Shown: positions 1 to 8,317 of the stretch, piece by piece
Layout: every line of letters begins with the position of its first letter
How positions within the stretch are numbered: the stretch's first letter is position 1
The notes under the pieces: model-generated
What the model was told of the DNA's origin: nothing
What the model saw: only the letters and a program-made list of their open reading frames with translations
The model's database searches: none
DNA from: CAZQXD01 sp964597315
Lineage (GTDB): Bacteria > Pseudomonadota > Gammaproteobacteria > Competibacterales > Competibacteraceae
Length of the DNA: 24,312 nt
NCBI GenBank assembly: GCA_964597315.1
Contig: CAZQXD010000065.1
Location: forward strand, 1-24,312
Direction of reading: 5' to 3'
Program-made: the position numbers and the translations under genes

Positions 1-85
1 CCGTCTCTACCCCCGTCCCGTCCGCCTTGGGGCGGACCTTGACGTTGTAGTCCACGGTTCGTTTTACCGTCACCAGTGCTTTCAT
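1..85 (-). CDS. etfB: Electron transfer flavoprotein beta subunit, N-terminal fragment
   Basis: Only the first 28 codons lie in the window; the gene runs off the left edge. The N-terminus reads MKALVTVKRTVDYNVKVRPK, which is the characteristic start of bacterial EtfB (consensus MKxLVxVKRVVDYNVKVR). A GAGGAG ribosome binding site sits 9 bases before the ATG at 85. EtfB with EtfA carries electrons from acyl-CoA dehydrogenases to ETF:ubiquinone oxidoreductase. It begins 58 bases after the stop of the permease gene on the same strand, so it probably shares that transcript, and etfA is expected just outside the window. Identification rests on the N-terminal signature alone, but that signature is distinctive. 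Confidence 0.85.
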   Translation of the reverse strand, partial: MKALVTVKRTVDYNVKVRPKADGTGVET

Positions 86-143
86 GGTTGCTGTCTCCTC
101 GTCGCCCCCGACCGCGCCGGACGGGGACCATGGATGGTTAGGG

Positions 144-1532
144 TCAGCCCTCGGTCTTGGTGGCGCCCGCCGGGACCGGCTCGGCGTCCGGTTGCCTGCC
201 GAACAGGCTCTTGCGCTCGATCAAAACGTACAGGAGCAGGCCAATGACCACCGCGTACACCGTGGACTTGGGATCGGGCATGGCCAGGACCACCGCCACG
301 ATGCCAGCCACGCCCCGCTCCGTGGAGTTCTTCAACTGCTCCATGCCCACCATGATGCAGATGTAGGCGGTGAGCACGAGGGTCAGGGACAGGGCGATAG
401 GCAGCACCGGCTTGAACAGAGTCACCAGGGGCAACACGAACAGGGCCAGGAAGCCGGTGATCCAGAAGGTGCCGCCGCCGCTGTAGATGCTCTCCATGGC
501 CTGCCGACCCAGGGCGTAACGCTCCGCCACGGTGGCGTGGGCGGCGGTCCACAGGGGACCGGCCAGGCCCGGCCAGGGGGCGAAGAACGAGTGGATGGCG
601 TTACGGATGGCGGTGACCAGATGCACCCGGTCCACGTCGTCGCAAATGGCCTCGTCCTTACGCAGATGATCCACCCGATCCAGCAGGGTGAAGCCCACGA
701 TGATGTCCCCGAAGGCGATCACATAGGCGATGATGGCGGTGGGCACGGCCAGCAGGAACACGTCCCAGGTGGGGAAGCCCAGATTAAAGGGCAGGTACTG
801 CCACATCAGGTCGAAGTCGGGTTGGGTGATGCCCCACTGAATATCGGGCACCGGGTATTCCCCCACCACCCAGCCGATGACCATGGCGGCGACCATGGCC
901 GGCACCATGCCATAGTTGGCGATCTTCTTGGCCAGGGGATGGGTTTTGGTCCACTCCTTGAAGGACAGGGAGAACAGCAGCCAAGCGGCCAGCACCGAAC
1001 CGGCGATCAGGGAAACAGGGGTGTTGTCGATACGCCCGCCGGTCTTGAGTTCACCCATCAGCGCGGCGATACCGGCGCCGATGATGATGCCCGCCTTCAG
1101 GGAGTTGGGGATCAGTTCCACCAGCTTGGAACCCCAACGGGTGATGCCCAAGACCAGAAAGATCACGAACACCATAAACTGAAGGGCGAACAGGGCCTTG
1201 ATGGCCTCCGGTCCCGGCTCGAAACCCCCCAGGAACAACAGCACCACCGGAATCGCCGGGGTGATCCAGCCGGGCACCATGGGCACCCCCAGGAACGCTG
1301 GCAGCATATAACAGACACCGGCCACGAAGCAGAACGCCAGGGCCGCCTCGTAGGGGATGCCCAGGTACTTCTCAAGCAGCGGAATCATGGCCAGGCCCAC
1401 CACGAACATGATCAGGGCCTGGATCATTTCCGCCGTTTCCCAGCGGTAATGCACGAAGGGCAGGCGAATATGGAAGGGACCGGCTTTCCAGTAAGGCTGC
1501 TCCCGCCCATGCTCTCGTTGATACATTTGCAT
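144..1532 (-). CDS. NCS2-like (nucleobase/xanthine-uracil type) membrane permease, substrate unknown
   Basis: This 462-residue protein is very hydrophobic, with roughly a dozen membrane segments, a short charged N-terminus (about 1-30) and a charged C-terminal tail. The stretch IPNSLKAGIIIGAGIAALMG near residue 145 matches the IPxxLKxAIxxGIG signature of the NCS2/AzgA-like permeases. A long cytoplasmic loop around 290-330 has many charges (DRVDHLRKDEAICDDVDRVH). The start at 1532 has GGGAG about 9 bases upstream. It lies 63 bases after the acyl-CoA ligase stop and 58 before etfB, all co-directional. In that context an inferred role is import of the organic acid that the ligase activates, rather than of a nucleobase; the sequence does not fix the substrate. 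Family assignment is moderately sure, function is not. Confidence 0.7.
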   Translation of the reverse strand: MQMYQREHGREQPYWKAGPFHIRLPFVHYRWETAEMIQALIMFVVGLAMIPLLEKYLGIPYEAALAFCFVAGVCYMLPAFLGVPMVPGWITPAIPVVLLFLGGFEPGPEAIKALFALQFMVFVIFLVLGITRWGSKLVELIPNSLKAGIIIGAGIAALMGELKTGGRIDNTPVSLIAGSVLAAWLLFSLSFKEWTKTHPLAKKIANYGMVPAMVAAMVIGWVVGEYPVPDIQWGITQPDFDLMWQYLPFNLGFPTWDVFLLAVPTAIIAYVIAFGDIIVGFTLLDRVDHLRKDEAICDDVDRVHLVTAIRNAIHSFFAPWPGLAGPLWTAAHATVAERYALGRQAMESIYSGGGTFWITGFLALFVLPLVTLFKPVLPIALSLTLVLTAYICIMVGMEQLKNSTERGVAGIVAVVLAMPDPKSTVYAVVIGLLLYVLIERKSLFGRQPDAEPVPAGATKTEG

Positions 1533-1595
1533 AATAGGGTTCTCCCGTTGGTGGCTATGTGGGTTCGGATCAGAGGGGGTTGGGGGGATTGCCGC

Positions 1596-3224
1596 TTACA
1601 GGGCCCGGGCCTTGTCCCGCAGTACAAACTTCTGAATCTTGCCCGTGGAGGTTTTGGGCAGTTCTCCGAACACCACGGTGCGGGGGGCCTTGAAGTGGGC
1701 GAGTTGGGCGCGGCAGAAGTCGATGATGTCCTTCTCGCTGGCGCTCGCCCCGGGCTTGAGGGTGATAAAGGCGCAGGGGGTCTCGCCCCACTTGGCGTCG
1801 GGTCGGGCCACCACCGCAGCTTCCATGACCGCCGAATGCCGGTACAAGACGTCCTCTACCTCAATGGTGGAGATGTTCTCACCGCCGGAAATGATGATGT
1901 CCTTGGAGCGGTCCTTGATCTCGAGGTAACTGTCCGGGTGCCACACGGCCAGGTCGCCGGTGTGAAACCAGCCCCCCTCGAAGCTCTCGTCGGTGGCCTT
2001 GGGATTTTTGAGGTAACCCTTCATGACGTTGTTGCCGCGCATGAAGATCTCGCCCATGGTCTTGCCGTCCTGGGGACAAGGCTCCAGGGTCTTGGGATCG
2101 GCCACCATGACCGCTTCCAGCATGGGATAACGCACCCCCTGGCGAGCCATTTTGGCGGCCCGCTGGTTCGAAGGCAGGGACTCCCAGGATTCCTGGGGGG
2201 CGCACACGGTGGTGGGTCCGTAGACTTCGGTCAGCCCGTAGACATGGGCCACCTTGAAACCGGCCTGCCCCATGGCCTCGATCACCGCCGCCGGGGGCGC
2301 GGCGCCGGCGGTGGTGACGGTGATCAACTGCTTGACCTTATCCTTCATCGCCTGGGGCGCGTTGGCCAGCATGTTCAGGACGATGGGAGCGCCGCAGAAA
2401 TGGGTGACTCCGTGTTCGGCGAAAGCGTCGTAAATGGCATCGGCCCGCACCGTCCGCAGACAGACATGGGTGCCGACCACGGCGGTGACCGACCAGGGGA
2501 AACACCAGCCGTTGCAATGGAACATGGGCAGCACCCACAGATACACGGCGTGCTGGGGCATGTTCAACACCATGACATTGCTGACCGCGTTCAGGTAAGC
2601 GCCCCGGTGGTGGTAAACCACGCCCTTGGGGTTGCCGGTGGTGCCGGAGGTGTAATTCAGGCTGATGGCGTCCCACTCGTCGGCCGGTCCCTCCCAGGCG
2701 AACCCGGGATCACCCTCCTCCAGAAGGGCTTCGTAGTTAAGCCGACCCAGCGGTTCGCCACCCTGGTACTGGGGATCATCCACGTCGATGACCACCGGCC
2801 GTTGTTCGGGGGGCAGCATCTTCAGAGCCTTGCCCATCACCCCGGAGAACTCCCTGTCGGTGAGCAGCAGCTTGGCCTCGCCATGCTGGAGCATAAAGGC
2901 GATAGCCTCGGCATCCAGGCGCACGTTCAGGGTATTGAGCACCGCCCCGCACATGGGCACCCCGAAGTGAGCCTCCACCGTTTCCGGGATATTGGGCAGC
3001 ATGGCCGCCACTGTGTCGCCCTTGCCGATGCCCCGCCGCCGCAAGGCCGAAGCCAGACGCCGACAGCGCTCATAGGTCTGGGCCCAGGTATAGCGGACCT
3101 GGCCGTGGATGATGGAGGTCCGATCTGGATAAACACTCGCGGCGCGCTCCAAAAAGGTCAGGGGCGACAGAGGCACGAAATTGGCGGCATTTTTGTCCAG
3201 GCCGAGTTGGTAGGGGTTACTCAT
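1596..3224 (-). CDS. AMP-forming acyl-CoA synthetase (AAE/DmdB-like fatty acid-CoA ligase)
   Basis: The 542-residue protein is a complete AMP-binding (ANL superfamily) enzyme that would convert a carboxylic acid, ATP and CoA to acyl-CoA, AMP and PPi. The P-loop YTSGTTGNPKG is at about 191-201. LPMFHCNGWCFPW (232-244) is typical of the subgroup that includes plant AAE short/medium-chain ligases and bacterial 3-methylmercaptopropionyl-CoA ligases. The hinge region contains FHTGDLA, KDRSKDIIISGGENIS, and the tail has the catalytic lysine in KTSTGK (K529). AGGAG lies 7 bases before the ATG. It is the first gene of the inferred ligase-permease-etfB operon. The short or medium chain preference is inferred from subgroup resemblance; the exact acid cannot be read from the sequence. 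Confidence 0.9.
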   Translation of the reverse strand: MSNPYQLGLDKNAANFVPLSPLTFLERAASVYPDRTSIIHGQVRYTWAQTYERCRRLASALRRRGIGKGDTVAAMLPNIPETVEAHFGVPMCGAVLNTLNVRLDAEAIAFMLQHGEAKLLLTDREFSGVMGKALKMLPPEQRPVVIDVDDPQYQGGEPLGRLNYEALLEEGDPGFAWEGPADEWDAISLNYTSGTTGNPKGVVYHHRGAYLNAVSNVMVLNMPQHAVYLWVLPMFHCNGWCFPWSVTAVVGTHVCLRTVRADAIYDAFAEHGVTHFCGAPIVLNMLANAPQAMKDKVKQLITVTTAGAAPPAAVIEAMGQAGFKVAHVYGLTEVYGPTTVCAPQESWESLPSNQRAAKMARQGVRYPMLEAVMVADPKTLEPCPQDGKTMGEIFMRGNNVMKGYLKNPKATDESFEGGWFHTGDLAVWHPDSYLEIKDRSKDIIISGGENISTIEVEDVLYRHSAVMEAAVVARPDAKWGETPCAFITLKPGASASEKDIIDFCRAQLAHFKAPRTVVFGELPKTSTGKIQKFVLRDKARAL

Positions 3225-3395
3225 AGCTTCTCCTATCCCGCGTGGTTGCCAGTGGGTTTATCCCGCTATAGGCCTATGCCCGGTTTGCGGGTTGCGGGTT
3301 ATGATAGGAGAGGCTTGTAAACAGCTTTTTTGGAGGGCATAAAGAACCTGTAAATATTGTGTAAATTTTGTTAAGGTCGATAACAGCCCACTACC
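3225..3395. promoter_or_regulatory. Divergent control region with phased TGTAAA direct repeats
   Basis: This gap separates the minus-strand ligase operon from the plus-strand hybrid kinase. TGTAAA occurs three times on the plus strand, at 3316, 3349 and 3360. The steps are 33 and 11 bases, so all copies fall on one face of the helix. The last two form GTAAA-N6-GTAAA, the layout of a CpxR-type box. A possible sigma-70 promoter for the kinase is TTGTAA (3315-3320), 17 bases, CATAAA (3338-3343), with the first repeat inside its -35. A perfect 10-bp palindrome ATAGGCCTAT is at 3268-3277. The neighbouring OmpR-type regulator is the obvious candidate to bind the repeats, which would give autoregulation; this is inference. 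Confidence 0.45.
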
Positions 3396-5462
3396 ATGCA
3401 ACCAACCGATCCCCATCCTCCGCCCACTACCGCCGGCGACCGCTGGTCCATGATCCTGGACGGTCTGAACCATCTGGATCAGGGCATCACCATCATCGAT
3501 GACAATCTCAACCTGGTGGCCTGCAATCGAAAGTTCCTAGAACTATTTGATCTTCCAATTGAAATGGGCCGTGTCGGCACCCCTTTCGAAGCCTTTATCC
3601 GCCATAACGCCCGGCGGGGCGAGTACGGACCCGGCGACCCGGAACGGCAAGTCCAGGAGCAGGTGCGCCGGGCCAGGGCTTTTCAGGCTCACCGCATGGA
3701 ACGAGTCCGCCCCAACGGCGCGGTGCTGAAAATCGTCGGCAACCCCATGCCCGAAGGCTTCGTGACCGTCTATACCGAGGTCACCCCGCCCCCACGCACC
3801 GAACAGCAATTACGGGACAACCGGAATCAACTGGAAGCCCGAGTGGCGGAGCGCACCACCGAGTTGACAGCCCAAAACCGGCAACCGGAGGCGGAAATCC
3901 ACAGCCGCCGCCAGACCGCCGCCGCCCTGCGCCACTCCAGCAAATGGCTGCGGCTGATCGCCGACGCCCTGCCGGCCCTAGTGGCCTATGTGGACAAGGA
4001 ACGCCGCTACGGCTTCGTCAACAAGCTCCACGAGGACTGGTTCGGCATCCCCGTGGACGCCATCCCGGGGCGGACCTTTGGCACCCTCATCGATACGGAA
4101 CTGGGGGAGCGGCTGCGCTCCCAGGTGGAGGAGGCGCTGACGGGTCGGGAGGTCATAGTGGAATTCGAGTTCCGGGATGTGAACGATCAGCACCGCTATG
4201 TGCGCTCCAACTTCGTGCCCCATTTCGACGAAACCGGGGCGGTGCTGGGGTTTTTCAACCTGGGGATGGATCTGACCGAGCACAAGAAAACCCAGGAAGC
4301 CCTGAACCAGGCCATGAAAATGGAAGCTGTAGGCCAACTCACCGGAGGCATTGCCCACGATTTCAATAATCTGCTGACCATTATCATGGGCAATCTGGCG
4401 TTTCTGGAGGACGACCTGGCCGACCGTCCCGAGCTGCTGGAGTGCGCCGAAACCGCCCTCCACGCCGCCCAGCGAGGCGCCGAACTCACCGGGCGAATGC
4501 TGGCCTACTCCCGCCGCCAGGCCCTACAGCCCCGGGTGTTGGACCCCAGCCGACTGGCCACCGCCACCACCGCCTTTCTCAAGCGCACCCTGGGGGAGGG
4601 TATCGGCATCCGGGTGGAGGTGGAGCCGGAGGTCTGGAAAACCTTGGCCGACCCCAACCAGCTCACCAACGCCCTGCTCAATCTGTCCATTAATGCCCGG
4701 GACGCCATGCCCCAGGGCGGCGCCCTGGTCATCGCCGCCGACAACGCCGTGCTCGACCGGGCCTTTTGCGCCGCCCATCCGGGCCTGGAACCGGGCGACT
4801 ATGTGCGCATCCGGGTCATCGACACGGGGGTGGGCATGAGCCAGGAGGCCATGGAAAAAGCCTTCGAACCCTTCTTCACCACCAAGGAACCCGGGGCCGG
4901 CACCGGCCTGGGCTTGAGCATGGTCTATGGTTTCGCCAGCCAGTCCGGGGGACATGCGGCCATCCACAGCCATCAGGGCAAGGGCACTACCGTGGCGTTG
5001 TACCTGCCCCGGGCCTCGGAAGATACTCCAGAGGCGAAGCTCCCCGAGGAAGCCGCCCTAAGCTACCGGGGCAATGAGACGGTACTGCTGGTGGAAGACG
5101 ATCCAGAGGTGCGCCGCTTTGTGGCCCGGACGCTGCGGGAACAGGGCCATAGGGTGCTGGAGGCTGGGAACGCCCAAGCGGCCCTGGGGATTTTGGCCGA
5201 GTCCCTGCCCGTGGACCTGTTGCTCGCCGATCTGGTGATGCCCGGCGGCGTGGGCGGGCGGGAGCTGGCCCGCCAGGTCCGGGACCAATGCCCCGGCATC
5301 CGGGTGCTGTGTATGTCCGGCTACAGCGGCCAGCGGGGCAACGGCGGCGGCAGTCCCGACAGTTGTGACGCGCTGCTTAACAAACCTTTCACCCGGCAAC
5401 AATTAATCCGGGCCGTCAGCCGAATTCTCGAACGCGCACGAACAGGAGCCCGCGGAACGTGA
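3396..5462 (+). CDS. Soluble PAS-PAS hybrid sensor histidine kinase with C-terminal receiver
   Basis: The 688-residue protein has no membrane segment or signal peptide, so it should sense a cytoplasmic cue. In order: PAS domain of the PAS_7 kind (about 17-130, LDQGITIIDDNLNLVACNRKF), a coiled coil (134-180), a second PAS (185-295) ending in the LGMDLTEHKK linker, HisKA with the phosphoacceptor in GGIAHDFNNLL (H321), the HATPase domain with N box (NALLNLSINARDAM), G1 (DTGVGM) and G2 (GAGTGLGLSMV), and a receiver (562-680) with phosphoacceptor D612 in LLADLVMPGG and K663. The receiver has a small GNGGGS-rich insert near 648-655. No HPt domain follows. The stop overlaps the next gene's start by four bases (GTGA). 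No clear Shine-Dalgarno precedes ATG 3396; ATG 3450 is an alternative but has none either. Confidence 0.92.
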   Translation: MQPTDPHPPPTTAGDRWSMILDGLNHLDQGITIIDDNLNLVACNRKFLELFDLPIEMGRVGTPFEAFIRHNARRGEYGPGDPERQVQEQVRRARAFQAHRMERVRPNGAVLKIVGNPMPEGFVTVYTEVTPPPRTEQQLRDNRNQLEARVAERTTELTAQNRQPEAEIHSRRQTAAALRHSSKWLRLIADALPALVAYVDKERRYGFVNKLHEDWFGIPVDAIPGRTFGTLIDTELGERLRSQVEEALTGREVIVEFEFRDVNDQHRYVRSNFVPHFDETGAVLGFFNLGMDLTEHKKTQEALNQAMKMEAVGQLTGGIAHDFNNLLTIIMGNLAFLEDDLADRPELLECAETALHAAQRGAELTGRMLAYSRRQALQPRVLDPSRLATATTAFLKRTLGEGIGIRVEVEPEVWKTLADPNQLTNALLNLSINARDAMPQGGALVIAADNAVLDRAFCAAHPGLEPGDYVRIRVIDTGVGMSQEAMEKAFEPFFTTKEPGAGTGLGLSMVYGFASQSGGHAAIHSHQGKGTTVALYLPRASEDTPEAKLPEEAALSYRGNETVLLVEDDPEVRRFVARTLREQGHRVLEAGNAQAALGILAESLPVDLLLADLVMPGGVGGRELARQVRDQCPGIRVLCMSGYSGQRGNGGGSPDSCDALLNKPFTRQQLIRAVSRILERARTGARGT

Positions 5463-6184
5463 ATCCCATTAAACCTCCCCAAATTCTGGTGGTGGACGAC
5501 GAGCCGGAAGTCTGCAAGTTGATCGACCGATTCCTCAGCCGCGAGGGTTTCGAGGTGTATAGCGCCAGCAGCGGCGCCGCCATGCGCGACTGCCTGAAGG
5601 TGACGACGATTGACCTGATCATCCTGGATGTGCGCCTGCCCGGCGAGGACGGCCTGACCCTGGCCCGGGAGTTACGCCAGAACTCCATGGTGCCCATCAT
5701 CATGCTGACTTCCAAAAACGAGGTCATCGACCGGGTGGTGGGTCTGGAGAGCGGCGCCGATGACTATCTGCCCAAGCCTTTTCATCCTCGGGAACTCCTG
5801 GCTCGAATCCGTGCTGTGCTGCGCCGTAATCCGTGCCAGATCGAGACCAGGACGGTGGAAGCCGGTGCGATGGCCTTCGGAGGCTGGCGGCTGAACCTGG
5901 ATACCCGACAGTTGTTTCAGCCCGACGGCGAGGAAATTCCCCTATCCCCTGCGGAATACGAACTGTTGCTGGTGTTTCTGCACAACCCCGGACGGGTGCT
6001 CAGCCGAGATTTCCTGCTGGTGACCACCCGGGGCCGGGAGGCCACTCCCTTCGACCGGGCCATTGATGTACATATCAGTCATTTGCGCCGCAAGCTGGAG
6101 CCTAACCCTAAGCAGCCCACGGTGTTCAAGACGGTGCGCAACGCCGGTTATATCTTCACCCTGGCGGTGAGCCGTAGCGGCTGA
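5459..6184 (+). CDS. OmpR/PhoB-family response regulator
   Basis: A 241-residue two-domain regulator. The N-terminal receiver (about 8-122) has the acidic pair D13/D14, phosphoacceptor D57 in LIILDVRLPGEDG, T83 in IIMLTSK and K105 in YLPKPFHP. The C-terminal winged helix (about 138-237) contains LSPAEYELLLVFLHNPGRVLSR and the recognition-helix segment DRAIDVHISHLRRKLE, followed by IFKTVRNAGYIF-like wing residues (TVFKTVRNAGYIF). It starts at a GTG that overlaps the kinase stop codon (GTGA), so the two are translationally coupled and form a cognate pair. The direct repeats upstream of the kinase are plausible binding sites. Specific target genes cannot be read from the sequence. It ends tail-to-tail with the next gene, only 5 bases apart. 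Confidence 0.93.
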   Translation: MNPIKPPQILVVDDEPEVCKLIDRFLSREGFEVYSASSGAAMRDCLKVTTIDLIILDVRLPGEDGLTLARELRQNSMVPIIMLTSKNEVIDRVVGLESGADDYLPKPFHPRELLARIRAVLRRNPCQIETRTVEAGAMAFGGWRLNLDTRQLFQPDGEEIPLSPAEYELLLVFLHNPGRVLSRDFLLVTTRGREATPFDRAIDVHISHLRRKLEPNPKQPTVFKTVRNAGYIFTLAVSRSG

Positions 6185-6189
6185 CCCCA

Positions 6190-6660
6190 TCACATGGCCT
6201 GACAGCGCAGTTCTACCGGTGAGCCGGTGTCCTGCTCGTAACGGCCTTCCAGCACCCCCACGAAATTCCGGCACCAAACCAGGCTGTCCCCGGTACTGGG
6301 CGCGGCGAACACCACAAAGCCATTCCGTTTCGGCAGGTCGATGCGGACGGCCTGCCCATAAGCCTCCCGGGTCTGCGCGAAGAACCGGTCGGTCCGAATC
6401 AAGGTACACTCGTTACGGGTCACGGTCAGGGGGCCTCCATCCGGTCGCCGGGGCAGGGTCTGGCCCACGTCGGGACTCATATTGGTCTGCTGGCGACACT
6501 GGGATTTGGTTAGCAGAAACAAGGCCAGCACGGTCTGATGGTCGCCATCGGCGGCCACCAGCTCGTGGGCATAGACCCAATCGTCCGGTTCCATGGCCTG
6601 GACGGCTACCAGCAGCACCGGGATCATCAACAAAAATAAGGGCAGGCGACGGCGTGTCAT
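6190..6660 (-). CDS. Small secreted protein with four cysteines, not recognised
   Basis: I do not recognise a family. The 156-residue product starts with a clear Sec signal peptide: a basic MTRRR followed by a hydrophobic core LPLFLLMIPVLLVAVQA, with likely cleavage near residue 22. The mature part of about 134 residues has four cysteines (in SQCRQ, RNECTL, VWCRN and LRCQAM), enough for two disulfides, which suits an exported periplasmic protein. It contains no lipobox cysteine at the cleavage site, so it is unlikely to be a lipoprotein. The gene lies downstream of the periplasmic protease gene on the same strand with a 130-base gap, and its stop is 5 bases from the stop of the OmpR-type regulator. 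Only a weak CGGAA ribosome binding site is seen. The context suggests an envelope role; this is inference. Confidence 0.75.
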   Translation of the reverse strand: MTRRRLPLFLLMIPVLLVAVQAMEPDDWVYAHELVAADGDHQTVLALFLLTKSQCRQQTNMSPDVGQTLPRRPDGGPLTVTRNECTLIRTDRFFAQTREAYGQAVRIDLPKRNGFVVFAAPSTGDSLVWCRNFVGVLEGRYEQDTGSPVELRCQAM

Positions 6661-6790
6661 GTCGGTTCCGATGGGTTGGGCTGTGATTCCACTGCTACAT
6701 CCATCGGCCGTCTGATCAAAAAACTTAGCCTGATTCGCCTGCCGCTCCCTTTCGTTTGGACGGCGTCCCTGCCCACCCTTTTTTAGTGCA
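6661..6790. other. Gap between protease stop and secreted-protein start
   Basis: The 130 bases hold no open frame of note and no convincing intrinsic terminator for the minus-strand protease. A short palindrome GGACGGCGTCC occurs near 6758-6768, but on the minus strand it is not followed by a T run. TTGATC (minus strand, near 6712-6717) is a poor -35 candidate with no matching -10. The downstream gene may therefore be read through from the protease promoter. Confidence 0.3.
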
Positions 6791-8260
6791 TCAAGACGGC
6801 AGTCTCAGGGCCAGAAACAGCGAACCCTTGTCCCGCTGCACCAGCACCGGCACGCTTTTGCCCTTGGGCAAAGATTTCACCAGTGCGGACAGTTGGGCCA
6901 CGCTTTTCACGTCCTTGCGGTTGAGGCTGAGGATCACATCCCCGGGGCGGATGCCGGCTTCCCGGGCCGGACCCTGGCCCACATTCCGAACCAGCACGCC
7001 CCGGTCAGCCAGTTCCAGTTCCTGGCGCTGGGCCTTATTCAGGTCGGCCACGCTCAGGTTCAGGCGGGCGTCCTCGTCGAGACCGGACCCCCCGCCTCCC
7101 ATAGCCAGTTGCCGATTCTGACCGTTCAGCTTGTCGATGGTGACCCGCAGATCCAGGGTTTCGCCATCCCTCAGCACAATCAGGGGCACCTGCTTGCCCA
7201 CTGCGGTGGTGCCTACCAGATAAGGCAACTGCTGGGAACGGTCCAGGTCCTGGCCGTCATAGCTGACGATCACGTCTCCCACCTCCAGACCGGCCTTGTC
7301 CGCCGGGCTGCCGGGCATCACTTTAGATACTAGTGCGCCCTGGGCGCGGTCCAGGCCGAAAGACTGGGCCAGTTCCCGATCCAGGTTCTGGATCACCACC
7401 CCCAGCCAGCCCCGGGTAACCTGGCCGTCGGTCTTGAGCTGATCGGCCACCCGCATGGCGGTGTCGATGGGGATGGCGAAGGACACCCCCATATAACCAC
7501 CGGTGCCGGAGAAAATCTGGGAGTTGATGCCCACCACCTCGCCCTGGGTGTTGAACAAGGGGCCGCCGGAGTTGCCGGGGTTCACGGCCACGTCGGACTG
7601 AATAAAGGGCACATAGGCGTCGGAAGGCAGGTTTCGGCCCAGGGCGCTGACGATGCCTTGGGTGGCGGTGTACTCCAAACCGAAGGGGGAGCCGATGGCC
7701 AGCACCCACTCCCCCACCTCCAGGCTGTCGGAATCGCCGATCCGCACGGTGGGCAGATTCTGGGCGTCGATCTTCAGCAGGGCCACGTCGGTGCGCTCGT
7801 CCAGACCCACCAGCTTGGCGGCCTGCTCCCGGCGGTCGTTGAGGCGGACGATGATCTCATCGGCGCTCTTCACCACATGGGCGTTGGTCAGCACATAGCC
7901 GTCCGAGGAGATGATAAAACCGGAGCCTTGGCCGCGCTGCGTCCGGGGCGAGGGGGTGGCGCCGCCGGGGCCTTCGAAGAAACGCTTGAAGAACTCGTTA
8001 AAAGGGCTGCCCTCGGGAAACTCGGGCATTTCCGGCGCCCGGAACACCTCACCCGGCTTAGTCTCGGAGCGGGTGCGGATATTCACCACTGCGGCGCTGT
8101 TCTGCTTGACCAGTTGGCGAAAATCCGGCAACTGAATCATGGGCGTCGCCTCGGCGGCCGACGTTTCGGCGGCCAGGGCGGGCGCCACCGGCGCCGCCGC
8201 CAAGGCCGCAGTCAGGCCAGCGGCGAGTAGGGCGCGGACGAAACGGGGTTGAGTGGTCAT
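6791..8260 (-). CDS. mucD: Periplasmic Do-family serine endoprotease (DegP/DegQ/MucD type)
   Basis: The 489-residue protein is a full-length HtrA protease/chaperone for damaged envelope proteins. Residues 1-30 form a Sec signal peptide ending APALA before AETS. The trypsin-like domain (about 45-255) has the triad H128 (VLTNAHVV), D158 (DERTDVALLKID) and S231 (NPGNSGGPLF). Two PDZ domains follow, about 260-350 (GWLGVVIQNLD, GSPADKAGLEVGDVIVSYDG) and 395-485 (AREAGIRPGDVILSLN). Length and the short PDZ linker fit MucD/DegQ better than E. coli DegP; the symbol marks the subgroup, not a proven orthologue. GAGGAG stands 10 bases before the ATG. It diverges from an NtrB/NtrC-like pair, and a -24/-12 promoter lies in front (see 8318-8336). 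The small secreted protein gene follows on the same strand. Confidence 0.93.
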   Translation of the reverse strand: MTTQPRFVRALLAAGLTAALAAAPVAPALAAETSAAEATPMIQLPDFRQLVKQNSAAVVNIRTRSETKPGEVFRAPEMPEFPEGSPFNEFFKRFFEGPGGATPSPRTQRGQGSGFIISSDGYVLTNAHVVKSADEIIVRLNDRREQAAKLVGLDERTDVALLKIDAQNLPTVRIGDSDSLEVGEWVLAIGSPFGLEYTATQGIVSALGRNLPSDAYVPFIQSDVAVNPGNSGGPLFNTQGEVVGINSQIFSGTGGYMGVSFAIPIDTAMRVADQLKTDGQVTRGWLGVVIQNLDRELAQSFGLDRAQGALVSKVMPGSPADKAGLEVGDVIVSYDGQDLDRSQQLPYLVGTTAVGKQVPLIVLRDGETLDLRVTIDKLNGQNRQLAMGGGGSGLDEDARLNLSVADLNKAQRQELELADRGVLVRNVGQGPAREAGIRPGDVILSLNRKDVKSVAQLSALVKSLPKGKSVPVLVQRDKGSLFLALRLPS

Positions 8261-8317
8261 GGATTCGGTACTCCTCTATCAGGGGAAATATTTCGTTCAC
8301 GCTATCCACCAAGACCA

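Noticed and set aside
84..3320. Very long plus-strand open frame of over 1000 codons
   Set aside because: It lies antisense to the permease and acyl-CoA ligase genes, is rich in His, Gln and Gly with no domain, and reflects the high third-position GC of the real genes.
6778..6786. T run on the plus strand near the protease stop as a terminator
   Set aside because: It would serve a plus-strand transcript, but no plus-strand gene ends there, and the minus-strand side has no T run.
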